DNA from: CAVRCA01 sp965218045
GTDB lineage: Bacteria > Pseudomonadota > Alphaproteobacteria > Acetobacterales > Acetobacteraceae
DNA: 64,000 nucleotides
Direction: 5' to 3'
NCBI GenBank assembly: GCA_965218045.1
Contig: CBDCJX010000001.1
Location: 124,001-188,000 of the forward strand
Part shown: positions 7,602 to 18,373 of the stretch, piece by piece
Numbering within the stretch: position 1 is the first letter of the stretch
Layout of the letters: each line of letters opens with the position of its first letter
The notes under the pieces: model-generated
Seen by the model: only the letters and a program-made list of their open reading frames with translations
Told to the model about the DNA's origin: nothing
Databases searched by the model: none
Program-made: the position numbers and the translations under genes

Positions 7602-8243
7602 TCAAATCATTTCGCGCCACGGACGCATCAGGCGCTCGGTCGCGTCGAACTGATCCGCCACCTCATTCGAGCCCTGCCAGATCATGTTCAAGGCGACATA
7701 GAGCACGATCAGCAGGCCGATCCAGGCGATCCAGCGATAGCGCTCCAGCAGGCCGGCGATGAGATGGGCGGCGAGGCCCATCAGCGCGACCGAGAGGATC
7801 AATCCAACGGCGAGCACCCAGGTGCTGCCCTCGGCGGCGCCGGCGACCGCGAGCACGTTGTCGAGGCTCATCGAGATGTCGGCGAGAACGATCTGCACCA
7901 TCGCCTGCGCCATGGTCTTCGGGCGGACTTCGATCTCGCCGCCGGCGTGCGGCGCTTGGCGCAATTCGCGGAACATGCGCCAGCACACCCACAGCAGCAG
8001 CACGCCTCCCGCCAGGGTGAGGCCGATGATCTCGAGCAGCTGCAAGGCGATGGCGCCGAAGCCGATGCGGATCAGGGTCGCGCCGGCGATCCCGGTGATG
8101 ATGGCCCGCCGCCTTTGTTCCGCTGGCAGACCGGCGACGGCCATGCCCACCACCACGGCATTGTCACCGGCCAGCGCGATATCAATGAAGATCACTTGCC
8201 CCAGGGCGGCTAGATCCTGGGTCAATTCCGGCGGGAAACTCAT
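7602..8243 (-). CDS. TerC/YjbE-family integral membrane protein
   Basis: A 213-aa protein from ATG 8243 (MSFPPELTQDLAALGQVIFID). It shows the TerC signature acidic residues in membrane helices: IDIALAGDNAVVVGMAVAGLP near the start and its repeat LADISMSLDNVLAVAGAAEG in the second half, with about seven hydrophobic helices in all. Family members (YjbE, YkoY, MeeF/MeeY) are linked to metal handling, mainly Mn2+ export. A longer open frame runs upstream to 8444 but would cross the tRNA gene and lacks conservation, so it was trimmed. No yybP-ykoY riboswitch pattern was seen upstream. Confidence 0.87.
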   Translation of the reverse strand: MSFPPELTQDLAALGQVIFIDIALAGDNAVVVGMAVAGLPAEQRRRAIITGIAGATLIRIGFGAIALQLLEIIGLTLAGGVLLLWVCWRMFRELRQAPHAGGEIEVRPKTMAQAMVQIVLADISMSLDNVLAVAGAAEGSTWVLAVGLILSVALMGLAAHLIAGLLERYRWIAWIGLLIVLYVALNMIWQGSNEVADQFDATERLMRPWREMI

Positions 8244-8405
8244 GCTGAGGCTGGTCCCTTGGATTGTAGGTCGCGAGCCGAGGTGGTTACGGCTTGGCAC
8301 GTCCGCGCCGTTCCACTTCTTGCTCCAAAGCGAGGGAGCGCGTCGAGCGGGGGTGGTGGCTTGCGCTCGCGTCCGGGCCGGCCTAGAACGCGCGCCTTGG
8401 CCGTT

Positions 8406-8481
8406 GTCCCGTTCGTCTAGAGGCCCAGGACACCGCCCTCTCACGGCGGCAACAGGGGTTCGAATCCCCTACGGGACGCCA
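8406..8481 (+). tRNA. tRNA-Glu (anticodon CTC)
   Basis: A full cloverleaf can be drawn: acceptor arms GTCCCGT (8406-8412) and ACGGGAC (8471-8477), an anticodon stem CCGCC/GGCGG around loop CTCTCAC (anticodon CTC), and a T-arm AGGGGTTCGAATCCCCT. The discriminator is G and CCA is encoded (8479-8481). It is the left neighbour of an accessory stretch, and tRNA genes are frequent integration sites, but no copy of its 3' end was found downstream in the window. Confidence 0.95.
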
Positions 8482-8569
8482 GGTTTCCGTGCATCAACGA
8501 TGGCACGCGCCGCCCCGGGTTGGTGCTGCCAAAACTTCTTCCTGAAAGAATGAGGGCGTTTACTTCGCT

Positions 8570-8600
8570 CCCTCTCACTCCGTGAGAGGGTCGGGTGAGG
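8570..8600. repeat. REP-like palindromic element
   Basis: A perfect 9-bp hairpin, CCCTCTCAC / GTGAGAGGG with a 3-base loop (8570-8590), followed by TCGGGTGAGG, which can pair with the CCTCTCAC arm. This layout is typical of dispersed extragenic palindromes in GC-rich Proteobacteria. It may double as a terminator for the tRNA. Copy number in the genome cannot be judged here. Confidence 0.5.
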
Positions 8601-8678
8601 GGTGTCACTCTCGCGCAAGGGTTGCGAGTCACCTGACCCTTAGACTACGACCGCAGGTCATTTCCGACGGTCGGAACC

Positions 8679-11600
8679 ATGCTGCGCGGCGCCCTTTTCA
8701 CCCGCTTTTTTCTTGAGGACGGCATTCGAGGAACGCCAGCCTACCAGGCGCTCGACCCCGCCCGCGTGCTCGCCTTCGCCGATGCGGTTCGCGGCTTGTG
8801 GCGCAAGCTGGAAGCAATGCCCCGACCCAACGAGGCGGAGACCGAGAGCCAGTTCATCTTCCCGGCGCTGGACCTGCTGGGCTGGCACCACCTGCCGCAG
8901 CAGGAACCCGGCAGGGGCCGGCGCGACGTGGCCGACGCGCTGCTGTTCCGCACCGAAGCGGACAAGGATCGCGCCCGGCCGCTGCCGACCGCGGCCCGGT
9001 TCAGGCACGGCGCGGTGGTGGTGGAAAATGAAGCGCGCCACACCTTGCTCGACCGGGCCGGCGGCAAGGGCGAGTCGCCCGCCATGCAAATCCTGCGATA
9101 CCTCAGCCGCGCTGAGGGACAGTCCGACGGCATCGTTCGTTGGGGACTGCTGACCAATGGCCAGTTCTGGCGGCTCTACTGGGCGCAGGCCCGTGCCCGC
9201 CTGGAAGGCTTCATCGAGATCGAGCTTCCCGCGCTGATCGGGCCGCTGCCGCCGGCGCTGCCTGCCGGAGCGCCAGACGACCATTGGGTGCGGGTATTTC
9301 TGCTGCTGTTCCATCGCGACGCCTTCGAGCCGCGCGGTACGCAGGCCCGTACCTTCTTGGACGAGGCTCTGGTCGAGGGCCGCCTCTATGAAGCCCGTGT
9401 CACGGCGCAGCTTTCGGAGGCCGTCTTCAACCAGGTTTTCCCAGCTCTGGTGGAAGCGATCGGACGCCATGATCCGCAGGCCCGCATAACCGACGCGGCT
9501 TGGCGGGCGGAGGCGCGGGAAGCGGCGCTGCGTCTGCTCTATCGGTTGCTGTTCTTGCTATACGCCGAGGATCGCGACCTGCTGCCGGTTCGTCAGCCTG
9601 GCTATGCCGACTACAGCTTGCGGCACTTGCGCGAGGAGGCCGCGCTGATCGCGGACGAGCGCAAGGTGTTGTCGGCACGGGCCGCGACCTGGTGGCCGAG
9701 GCTGCTCGCGCTGTTCGAGGCGATCGCGGTGGGCGACAGCTCGATGGGGCTGCCGCCCTACAATGGGGGATTGTTCCACGATCGACCGGCCGATCTCCTG
9801 CGGCGGTTGAGCTTGCCCGATGCGGTGCTGGCGCCACTGGTGGATGCGATGTCGCGCGAAGGGGCGGCGCTGGACCGGCGCTGGATCAACTACCGTGACC
9901 TCTCGGTGCAGCAACTGGGCTCGATCTACGAACGCCTGCTCGAACGCGATATCGTTGCTGATGAAACCGGTAAGGCGTCGCTCCGGCCGAACGCCTACGC
10001 GCGCAAGACCAGCGGTAGCTACTACACGCCGGAGGAACTGGTCCGGCTCATCCTGCGTCGCGCGGTCGAGCCGCTGTTGCAGGGGCGGCGCGAGGCATTC
10101 ACCGCCAAGGCCGAGACGCTGGCGGTCGACACGCGACGCAAGCCCGAGCGACTTGCGACACTGGAGAAGCTGGACCCGGCCGAGGCGTTCCTCGCCCTGC
10201 GCGTCTGCGACCCCGCGATGGGCTCCGGCCACTTCCTCGTCTCCCTGGTCGACTACCTGGCGGAGCAGACGCTGAACGCGGTGGCGGACGCCTCGGGGCA
10301 GGTGGGCTGGGCGGAGTACCGTTCGCCGCTGCTCGCGCGCATCGAGGCGATCCGAGCCCACGTGGAGGCGCAGGCGAAGGCGCATGGCTGGGAGGTCCGG
10401 GCGGATCAACTGGATGACCGGCACATAATCCGCCGCATCATCCTCAAGCGGTGCATCTACGGCGTCGATTTGAACCCGATGGCGGTGGAGCTCGCCAAGC
10501 TCTCCCTGTGGCTGCACAGCTTCACGGTCGGCGCGCCGCTCTCCTTCCTGGACCATCACTTGCGGTGCGGCGACAGCCTGTTCGGCGAGTTCGCCGGGCC
10601 GGTCGAGCGGGACTTGCGGACGCGCTTCGGGCTTGTGCTGTCGGGCGCGATCGTCAGCGCCCGTATGGCGGCCAAGGGCATGGCCGACGTCGAGGAGCAG
10701 ACCGACGCGGACATTGCCGGGGTGGAGGCCAGCGCCGCCGGCTTCGCCGCCGTGGAGATGGACACCGCGCCGCTGCGCGCCTTTCTCGACCTGTATCATT
10801 CCGCGCGCTGGCTTCCCGAGAAAAACCCGGCGGCCGAGGCCGGCCGGGACGCCTTGCTGGGAGGTGCGTATGGCGACCCGGTCGCGATCGCGGCCGGTGC
10901 GCCAATGCGGGCGCCACGCGAGGACGCGCCGCCGATCCTGCGCAAGCAACGCAAGCAGCCGCCGATCCCCGCCAAGGACGCCTTCGACGCGGCAGCACGG
11001 CTCGTCGAGGGTGCACGCGCGCTCGCGGCGGAGCGGCGCTTTCTGCACTGGGAGGCGGCATTCCCTGGCGTGTGGGACGAATGGGAGCGGGAGGCGCCAC
11101 GCGGCTTCGACGCGGTGATCGGCAATCCGCCGTGGGACCGCATGAAGATGCAGGAGGTGGAGTGGTTCGCGGCGCGGGTGCCGGCGATCTCTCGGGCGAC
11201 ACGGGCGGCGGATCGCAAGCGCGCGGTGCAGGCGTTGCGCGACCGTGGCGATCCGATCGCGACCGAATACGAGCGCGCCACTTGGACCGCCGATGCGGCG
11301 GCGCGCGTCGCGGCTGGTTAAGGCCGACGGCGTTGTGGGACTGCTGGTGCCGTCCGGCATTGCTGCCGATTTCGGGGCCGCACCATTCTTTCGCGGCGTG
11401 AGCACCAGCGGAAGGCTGGCGGCGCTGCTTGATTTCGAGAACGGCAAGCGCAAGCCGGAACCCTTCTTTCCGGACGTGCATCGCTCGTTCAAGTTCTGCT
11501 CCCTGGTGTTCGGCGGCCGGGAGCGACGCTTTGGGGCGGCGGCTTGCGCGTTTTTCCAACAGAACGCGTTCGCGGCGGAGCGCGACGCATTCCCACTGGC

Positions 11601-12681
11601 GCCGGCGGATTTCTCGGCGGTGAATCCGAACACCGGCACCGCTCCGGTGTTCCGCACCCTACGCGACGCCGAGATCACCAAGGGCATCTATGCCCGCCTG
11701 CCGGTGCTGGTTGATCGACGCGAACGGCCGCCGCGCGCCGTCTGGCCGGTGCGCTATCTGCGCATGTTCGACATGACCAACGACAGCGCCAAGTTTCGCA
11801 CCGAGGCGGAGCTGCGCGCGCTCGGCGCCTATGAGGTGAAAGGCGGTGGTTGGGAAAAAGGCGCGGCGCAATGGTTGCCGCTCTACGAGGGCAAGATGGT
11901 GCAAGCGTACGACCATCGCGCCGCATCCGTCGTGGTGAACCCTGAAAACATCAAGCGACCCGCTCAACCGGAGCCCACCGGTGATCTGCAACACACCGAT
12001 ACGCACTTCCGCCCGCGTCCCCAGTTCTGGGTGAGTGCCTCTGATGTTCAGGACGTCCGGCAAGACTGGACACTTGGCTTGAAGCACATCTCCTCGGCCA
12101 CGAACGCGCGAACAGTCATCACGGCGGTTGTTCCGCGCGCTGGGTTCGGAAATAGTCTGCCGGTCCTCGACTGTGAGCACGGCGACGCTACCTTTCACCG
12201 TTGGGCGCCTCTTCTTTGTGCAAACACGAATGCCCTCGTGCTCGATTTCGTCGCGAGACAGAAGCTTCATGGCAACAACCTGAACCTCTTTCTGTTGGAG
12301 CAGCTTCCGTTCGTCCCACTTGAATCCTTTGCCCGCCGCTTTGGCTCGAAGACGGCCGAGCAGATCGTGCGGGAGGATGTGCTCGCGCTGACCTATACAG
12401 CGCACGACATGGACGCCTTCGCGCGCGACATGGGTTATGCGGGGCCGCCGTTCCGCTGGGATTCCGAGGACAGGCTGCGCCGGCGCGCCCGTCTCGATGC
12501 GCTGTTCTTCCTGCTCAACGGCCTGTCGCGGGAGGACGCTGATTACGTGCTCGGCACGTTCCCGATCGTGCGCGAGCAGGAGGAAGCCGCCTACGCCGGA
12601 CGGTTCCGCACCCGCGAGTTGGTGCTGAACTTCATGGCCGCGCTGCAAGCCGGCAACCCCGACGCGCCGGTCGCGGGCTGA
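8679..12681 (+). pseudogene. Eco57I-type restriction-modification enzyme (N6-adenine methylase), broken by frameshift and deletion
   Basis: The gene is split into two overlapping frames. Part one (8679-11321, 880 aa) holds an N-terminal nuclease-like region (RRDVADALLF, then VVVENEARHTLLDR where an ExK is expected but EAR is seen), the SAM motif DPAMGSGHFLVSLVDYLAEQ (about residue 511) and the adenine methylase motif IGNPPWDRMK (about residue 815). It ends prematurely in TAA at 11319. Part two is in another frame and is recognisable from about 11305 (RLVKADGVVGLLVPSGIAAD, FFRGVSTSGRLAALLDFEN), running to 12681 with the C-terminal, probably target-recognition, region. Family members carry tens of extra residues between these parts, so a deletion plus frameshift is likely. 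Intact members are type IIG/IIL-like restriction-methylases. No partner gene adjoins it. Confidence 0.8.
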
Positions 12682-12721
12682 TACCAGCCGTTCGTGACGA
12701 CTCGCCATCCCACCAGCCGCC

Positions 12722-12743
12722 ATGGTCCGCGAAGGCGGACCAT
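12722..12743. repeat. Short palindromic repeat
   Basis: ATGGTCCGC (12722-12730) and GCGGACCAT (12735-12743) form a perfect 9-bp inverted repeat around GAAG. The form and the flanking GC-rich tail look like a dispersed palindromic repeat rather than a gene-specific terminator, though it also follows the broken methylase gene by 41 bases. Confidence 0.45.
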
Positions 12744-13053
12744 CCACGCCTTTCGCGGTCCGAACCTGAGCAGAGCCGTGGATGCTTGGCCTTCGCCGAG
12801 CACGGCACGGGCGGGGAGGAACCTACGGTGGCTGATACCCGAGAGCTGCTTCGGGCGGACTGGGTTCAGCGTCGAAGTGACACGCGGTAGGTGGCATGGT
12901 CTCGAATCGTCGTTGCGAACCAAAGGTGAGGCAATCCAGAACCGTCTGGCGAGCAGGTGATGCAACAACCGTGGATCGCCACGGCGCTCCGCACCTCGCG
13001 ATGGCCGGGTTGGGGCCGGCTGTTCCCGGTTCCGCCGGGACTCCTCTAACAAT

Positions 13054-13065
13054 GTGTTGCAACAC
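13054..13065. promoter_or_regulatory. Perfect 12-bp palindrome upstream of the 218-aa gene
   Basis: GTGTTGCAACAC is perfectly palindromic and ends 28 bases before the ATG at 13094, in a locally AT-richer stretch (CTAACAATG upstream, TTGCTAACCTTG downstream). The position fits an operator near a promoter; the protein that would bind is unknown. Confidence 0.35.
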
Positions 13066-13093
13066 TTGCTAACCTTGTGGTACAAGCTCGCGC

Positions 13094-13750
13094 ATGTCCC
13101 CAGCCCCCTCCACCCCAACCGGCTTGATGTGCCGCTTCGGCCTGCTCGTCGAGCGGCTGAGGTGGACGCTTGCCGATTGGGTCGACCGGAACCCCCGGAA
13201 CCGCGACGTGCTGGGGCCGCTTGCCTTGCTGCTGTGGAAGTACCTGCAGCGCACGACGCGGCGCCTCGCTGCGCTGCATGCGCAGTTCGCCGCCGGGACG
13301 CTTGCGCCGCGCAAGGACCGGGCGCCGCGCCGGGCAGCCGAGCCGGCCAAGTCGACCTCGCGAGGGGAGAAGCTGCCGAGCGGCCCGGTGCTGGCGCGGT
13401 TCGGCGCCGGGTATCTCGGCGCCTGGCTGCTGGCGCTGGTCGATGATGCGGAGATGCAGGCGCTGCTCGCGGCGTCGCCGCAAGCGGGGCGGCTGCTGCG
13501 CCCGCTGTGGCGCCGGCTGACCAACGACCCGCTGCCCGCGCCGCTGCGGCTGGCGCCGAAACCGCTGCGTTCGGAGCCACCGCTCGCTGCGGCGGCGCTC
13601 GCCGCAGCGCCGGGCGAGGCGTCGAGCGACGCAACGCCCGACACCCGACCCCAATCCCCACCCCATGCCCCATTGGGGCGTCGCGCGGCGGCTTCCGCCA
13701 AGCCGCCGGCTTCGCTGCCATCCTGGCCACCGCCGCTTTTCCGGGCCTGA
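13094..13750 (+). CDS. Hypothetical protein, alanine/arginine-rich
   Basis: I do not recognise a family for this 218-aa protein. Residues 12-60 look like a structured helical segment (RFGLLVERLRWTLADWVDRN, then LALLLWKYLQRTTRRLAALH). A basic linker rich in R, P and K follows, then a second hydrophobic/helical stretch (ARFGAGYLGAWLLALVDDAE, MQALLAASPQAGRLLRPLWR) and a low-complexity Pro/Ala tail. The two non-repetitive segments and consistent codon use support a real gene; the tail is less certain. It is isolated, between the broken methylase and the convergent CoA-ligase gene. Confidence 0.55.
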   Translation: MSPAPSTPTGLMCRFGLLVERLRWTLADWVDRNPRNRDVLGPLALLLWKYLQRTTRRLAALHAQFAAGTLAPRKDRAPRRAAEPAKSTSRGEKLPSGPVLARFGAGYLGAWLLALVDDAEMQALLAASPQAGRLLRPLWRRLTNDPLPAPLRLAPKPLRSEPPLAAAALAAAPGEASSDATPDTRPQSPPHAPLGRRAAASAKPPASLPSWPPPLFRA

Positions 13751-13923
13751 CGCGGCAGCGCCTAAGCACGTCAATAATGTTCCGGTTTCAAAACAATACC
13801 GCGCCTTTCGCAGCCCCTGGATGAACCGCAGAGGGGACATGAAGCGGCGGCGCTCGTCCGACATGGCCGGACGTTGCTCAATCGAGCCCGGACCACTTCA
13901 GACCCCCCGGATGTTCGGCACGC

Positions 13924-15801
13924 CTACCGGTTCAGCACGCGGCCGATCTCCTCCAGCGCGGCGGGGTCCTCGATCGTTGCTGGTGCAACGTACTCCTCGG
14001 CGTCGGCGATGCTGCGGATCGTGCCGCGCAGGATTTTTCCCGAGCGCGTTTTCGGCAGCCGGGCCACCACGCGGGCGTCGCGGAACGAGGCGACCGGGCC
14101 GATGCGCTCGCGCACCAAGGCGACCAGCTCGCGCGCGATATCCGCCTCCGCGCGGTCGACGCCGGCCTTGAGCACCACCAGCCCGATCGGGGTCTGCCCC
14201 TTCAGCGCATCTTTCGCGCCGATCACCGCGCATTCGGCGACATCGGGGTGCGCCGCCAGCACCTCCTCCATCGCACCGGTCGAGAGCCGGTGGCCGGCGA
14301 CGTTGATGATGTCGTCGGTGCGGCCCATCACCCACACGTCGCCATCCGTGTCCACCATGCCGGCGTCGCCCGAGCGATACCAGCCGGGGAAATCGGCCAG
14401 ATACGCCGCGTGATAGCCGGCGTCGTCCCGCCACAGCGTCGGCGCGCAGCCCGGCGGCAGGGGCAGCTTCAGCGCCAGGTTGCCGGTCTCGCCGCGCGGC
14501 AGCACCCCACCCGAGTCGTCGAGCGCGTGCAGGTCGTAGCCCGGCCCGGGACGGCCGCCGGAGCCTGGCTTGAATGGGAACAGGCCGAGATCGCGGAACC
14601 CGGCGGTGATCGGCCAGCCGGTCTCGGTCTGCCACCAGTGGTCGACCACCGGCTTGCCGAGCAGCTCGGCGGCCCATATGGCGGTCGGCGGGTCGCAGCG
14701 CTCGCCGGCCAGATACAGCGCCTCCAGCTTGGAGAGGTCATAGCTGCGGGCGAGCCGGCCGTCCGGGTCCTGCTGCTTGATCGCCCGCAACGCGGTCGGC
14801 GCGGTGAACAGCACCCGCGCGCCATGCTGCGCGCACACCCGCCAGAACGCGCCGGCGTCCGGCGTGCCGACCGGCTTGCCCTCGTACATCACCGAGGTGC
14901 AGCCGCGCAGCAGCGGCGCGTAGACGATGTAGCTGTGCCCGACCACCCAGCCCACGTCGGAGGCGGTCCAGAACACGTCGCCCGCGTCCAGCCCGTAGAT
15001 CAGCCGCATCGAGTGGTGCAGCGCGACGGCGTGGCCGCCATTGTCGCGCACGATGCCTTTCGGCTTCCCCGTCGTGCCCGAGGTGTAGAGGATGTAGAGC
15101 GGATCGGTGGCTGCGACCGACACGGGCGGATGCGGCGCAGCGGCGCGCTCCAGCTCGGCGAAATCATGGTCGCGGCCGCCCACCAGCTCGGCGTGCGCCG
15201 CCGCGCGTTGCAGGATGACGCAGGATTGCGGCTTGTGCGGCGACAGCTCGATCGCGGCGTCGAGCAGCGGCTTGTAGGCCACCACGCGCCCAGGCTCGAG
15301 GCCGCAGGAAGCGGCGACGATGACTTTCGGCCGCGCATCGGCAATCCGCGCCGCCAGCTCGCGCGCCGCGAAGCCGCCGAACACGACCGAATGGATCGCG
15401 CCGAGCCGCGCGCAGGCGAGCATCGTGATCGCCGCCTCGGGCACCATCGGCATGTAGATCACCACCCGATCGCCCGCTTGCACGCCGAGCCCGGCCAATG
15501 CGCCGGCGACTTTTTCGGTGCGCGCCAGCATCCGCGCGTAGCTGAGCGTCTCGACCCGCCCCGCCATCGCGCTGTCCCAGATCAGCGCCGCCTGGTCGCC
15601 ACGCCCGGCGGCGACGTGGTGGTCGAGGCAGTTGACGCTGGTGTTGAGCCTGGCACCCGGAAACCAGCGCCCGAACGGGCCGCTGCTCGGGTCGAACACC
15701 CGGTCCCACCGCTGGTCCCAGGTGATGCCCTCGGCGATGTCCGCCCAGTAGGCTTCGGGGTCCTGCTGCCAGGATCGGTAAACCTCGGCGTAGCGGTCCA
15801 T
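13924..15801 (-). CDS. prpE: Propionyl-CoA/acetyl-CoA synthetase (AMP-forming)
   Basis: A 625-aa ANL-superfamily ligase. Landmarks: FDPSSGPFGRWFPGARLNTS and NCLDHHVAAGRGDQAALIWD near the N-terminus, P-loop YILYTSGTTGKPKGIVRDNG, FWTASDVGWVVGHSYIVYAP, and the C-terminal acetylatable lysine region LPKTRSGKILRGTIRSIAD. The ASDVGWVVGHSYIVYAPLL form and length suit PrpE better than Acs. It activates a short-chain acid with ATP and CoA. Lying 40 bases downstream of livF on the same strand, it is probably co-transcribed with the transporter, which suggests that the imported ligand is a short carboxylate or yields one. Confidence 0.85.
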   Translation of the reverse strand: MDRYAEVYRSWQQDPEAYWADIAEGITWDQRWDRVFDPSSGPFGRWFPGARLNTSVNCLDHHVAAGRGDQAALIWDSAMAGRVETLSYARMLARTEKVAGALAGLGVQAGDRVVIYMPMVPEAAITMLACARLGAIHSVVFGGFAARELAARIADARPKVIVAASCGLEPGRVVAYKPLLDAAIELSPHKPQSCVILQRAAAHAELVGGRDHDFAELERAAAPHPPVSVAATDPLYILYTSGTTGKPKGIVRDNGGHAVALHHSMRLIYGLDAGDVFWTASDVGWVVGHSYIVYAPLLRGCTSVMYEGKPVGTPDAGAFWRVCAQHGARVLFTAPTALRAIKQQDPDGRLARSYDLSKLEALYLAGERCDPPTAIWAAELLGKPVVDHWWQTETGWPITAGFRDLGLFPFKPGSGGRPGPGYDLHALDDSGGVLPRGETGNLALKLPLPPGCAPTLWRDDAGYHAAYLADFPGWYRSGDAGMVDTDGDVWVMGRTDDIINVAGHRLSTGAMEEVLAAHPDVAECAVIGAKDALKGQTPIGLVVLKAGVDRAEADIARELVALVRERIGPVASFRDARVVARLPKTRSGKILRGTIRSIADAEEYVAPATIEDPAALEEIGRVLNR

Positions 15802-15841
15802 CCGTGCCTCCTCCCTCGCCGAAAAATCTCGGCGCGCGAGC

Positions 15842-16542
<701 letters not shown>

Positions 16543-16543
<1 letters not shown>

Positions 16544-18363
16544 CACTCCGCCGCCACGCCGCCGAGATAGGCGTCTTGCACGAAGCTGTTGCGCTGGATC
16601 TCGGCGGGCGTACCCTCGGCCAGCATGCGCCCTTCGTGCAGCACGCTGATGCGCTCGGCGAGCTCGAACACCGCGTCCATGTCGTGCTCGACCACGATCA
16701 GGGTGCGGCCCCGGCGGATGTTTTTCAGCAGCTGCACCGTCTCGACCCGCTCGCGCGGGCTCATGCCGGCCAGCGGCTCGTCGAGCAGCAGCAGGGACGG
16801 CGAGCCGGCGAGCGCGAGCCCGATCTCCAGCCGGCGCTTTTCGCCGTAGGCCAGTTCGGACACCGGCACCTGCGCCCGCGCGGTCAGCCCGACGAGGGCG
16901 AGGGTCTGCTCGACTTGCAGCTCGAGCCCCGGAACGCGGTCGATCCGGCGCAGCAGGTCGAGGCGGAACTGGCCGCGACGCTCGGCCAGCGCGGCGATCA
17001 CCACGTTCTGCCAGACGGTCTGGCGCAAGAAGAGCTGGTTGACCTGGTAGCTCTTGGTCAGCCCGAGCTGGCAGACTTTCGCCACACCAAACCCGGTGAT
17101 GTCGCGACCGTGGAACAGGATGCGCCCCGAGCTCGGCGGCACTTCGCAGGTCAGCATCTTGAAGAACGTGCTCTTGCCGGCGCCGTTCGGGCCGATCACG
17201 CCGCGCAGCTCGCCCTCGGCGACGGTGAAGTCGATGTCCTGGTTGGCGACCAGCCCGCCATAGCGCTTGGTCAGGCCGCGCGTCTCCAGCACCGGCCCGC
17301 TGTAGGCGGGTTCGTGGCGGCGCTTGTGGGCGATGCTGGTGATCGGCGGCGGCTCGGCGGCGATCGGCGGCGCTTCCTCGGCCGGCTCGGGGTGTGGCAC
17401 CGGTCGGACCCAGGCGACGAGGTCGCGCGCGCCGCCGATCAGGCCGCGTCGGAGGAACACAACCAGCAGCACGAACACCAGCCCGAGCACCAGCCGCCAC
17501 ATGTTGCCGAGCCCGAGCTCCAACTGAAGGAAGTCGCGCAGGAACAGCCAGACGGTGGCGCCGAGCAGCGGGCCGAACAAGGTGGCGCTGCCGCCGATCA
17601 CGGTCTGGATCACGAGCTGCCCGGAGGTGTCGAAGGTGAACGCCTCGGGCGGCATGTAGCCTTGCACCACCCCGAGCAGCCCGCCGGCGAGCCCGGCATA
17701 GATCGCGGCGATCACGAAGGCGGTGAGCTTGTAGAGGCCGACGGCGTGGCCCACCGCCGCGGCGCGCAGCGGGTTGTCGCGGATCGCGGTGAGGATCGCG
17801 CCGACCGGCGAGCGGACGATGCGCAACGCGGCGACGATGCCGATGAAGTAGCAGACCGCCACGAACCAATACATCGACCAGCCGGTGCCGACGTCCCAGG
17901 TGATCGGGCCGAGCGCGAAACGCGGCGACGGCACGCCGGGCAGGCCGTTCTCGCCGCCGGTGATGTGCGACAGCGGCGAGTTCTCCAGGAAGAAGAACAT
18001 CTCGGCAATCGCGACGGTGATCATCGCGAAGTAGATGCCGGTGCGGCGCAATGCGAGCACGCCCACCAGCACGCCCACCACCGCCGCCCCGAGCGTGCCG
18101 ATCAGCAGCGCCGCGAGCACGCTGGAGATCAGGTTCTGGGTCAGCAGATACGCGGCGATGAAGCCGCCGGTGCCGTAGAACGCCGACTGGCCGAACGACA
18201 GCAGGCCGGTGTAGCCGAACAGGATGTCGAAGCCGATGCCGAACAGGCCCCACAGCAGGATGTGGTTGACCGTGTTCGGCGCGAAGCCGAGGGTGGGCAG
18301 CAGGAACGGCACGGCGATCAGTCCGGCCGCCGTGAGCGCTTCGATCAGCAGCGGGCGCTTCAC
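16543..18363 (-). CDS. Fused LivM permease - LivG ATPase
   Basis: A 606-aa protein joining two normally separate subunits. Residues 1-330 are a LivM-type permease with about nine to ten hydrophobic helices and the family stretch LLWGLFGIGFDILFGYTGLL followed by SFGQSAFYGTGGFIAAYLL. A Pro/Glu-rich linker follows (about 325-350). Residues from about 350 on are a LivG-type ATPase: Walker A GPNGAGKST, the LivG-specific long signature (VSELAYGEKRRLEIGLALAG), Walker B LLLLDEPLAGMSP and the switch IVVEHDMDAVFELAERISVL. The frame is open throughout and stays in register, so the fusion is genuine in this sequence. It sits 10 bases after livH and overlaps livF. Confidence 0.92.
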
Positions 18364-18373
18364 CGGGTGCGCC

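Larger units (their letters stand above)
12682..13093. other. Intergenic stretch with palindromic repeats, no gene seen
   Basis: Open frames here on both strands are short or extend from shadows of neighbours, with arginine/proline-rich translations and no family resemblance. The stretch contains a 9-bp perfect inverted repeat at 12722-12743, a GC hairpin (TCCCGG, 13024-13029; CCGGGA, 13035-13040) and a 12-bp palindrome just before the next gene. Confidence 0.6.

Noticed and set aside
8244..8405. Possible yybP-ykoY (Mn2+) riboswitch before the TerC-family gene
   Set aside because: The region was read on the minus strand; the conserved core elements and stems of that riboswitch class could not be drawn.
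9558..11687. A 709-aa minus-strand frame opposite the methylase pseudogene
   Set aside because: Low-complexity antisense translation; the plus strand holds the methylase motifs.
8679..12681. BREX or DISARM defence system
   Set aside because: Only one methylase-like gene is present, and it is broken. No helicase, PglZ, BrxC or DrmA-like gene lies around it.
12591..13769. Long minus-strand frame of 392 aa across the 12.7-13.7 kb gap
   Set aside because: Its translation is dominated by Arg, Pro and Ala with no structured segment, as expected of a shadow of the plus-strand 218-aa gene.
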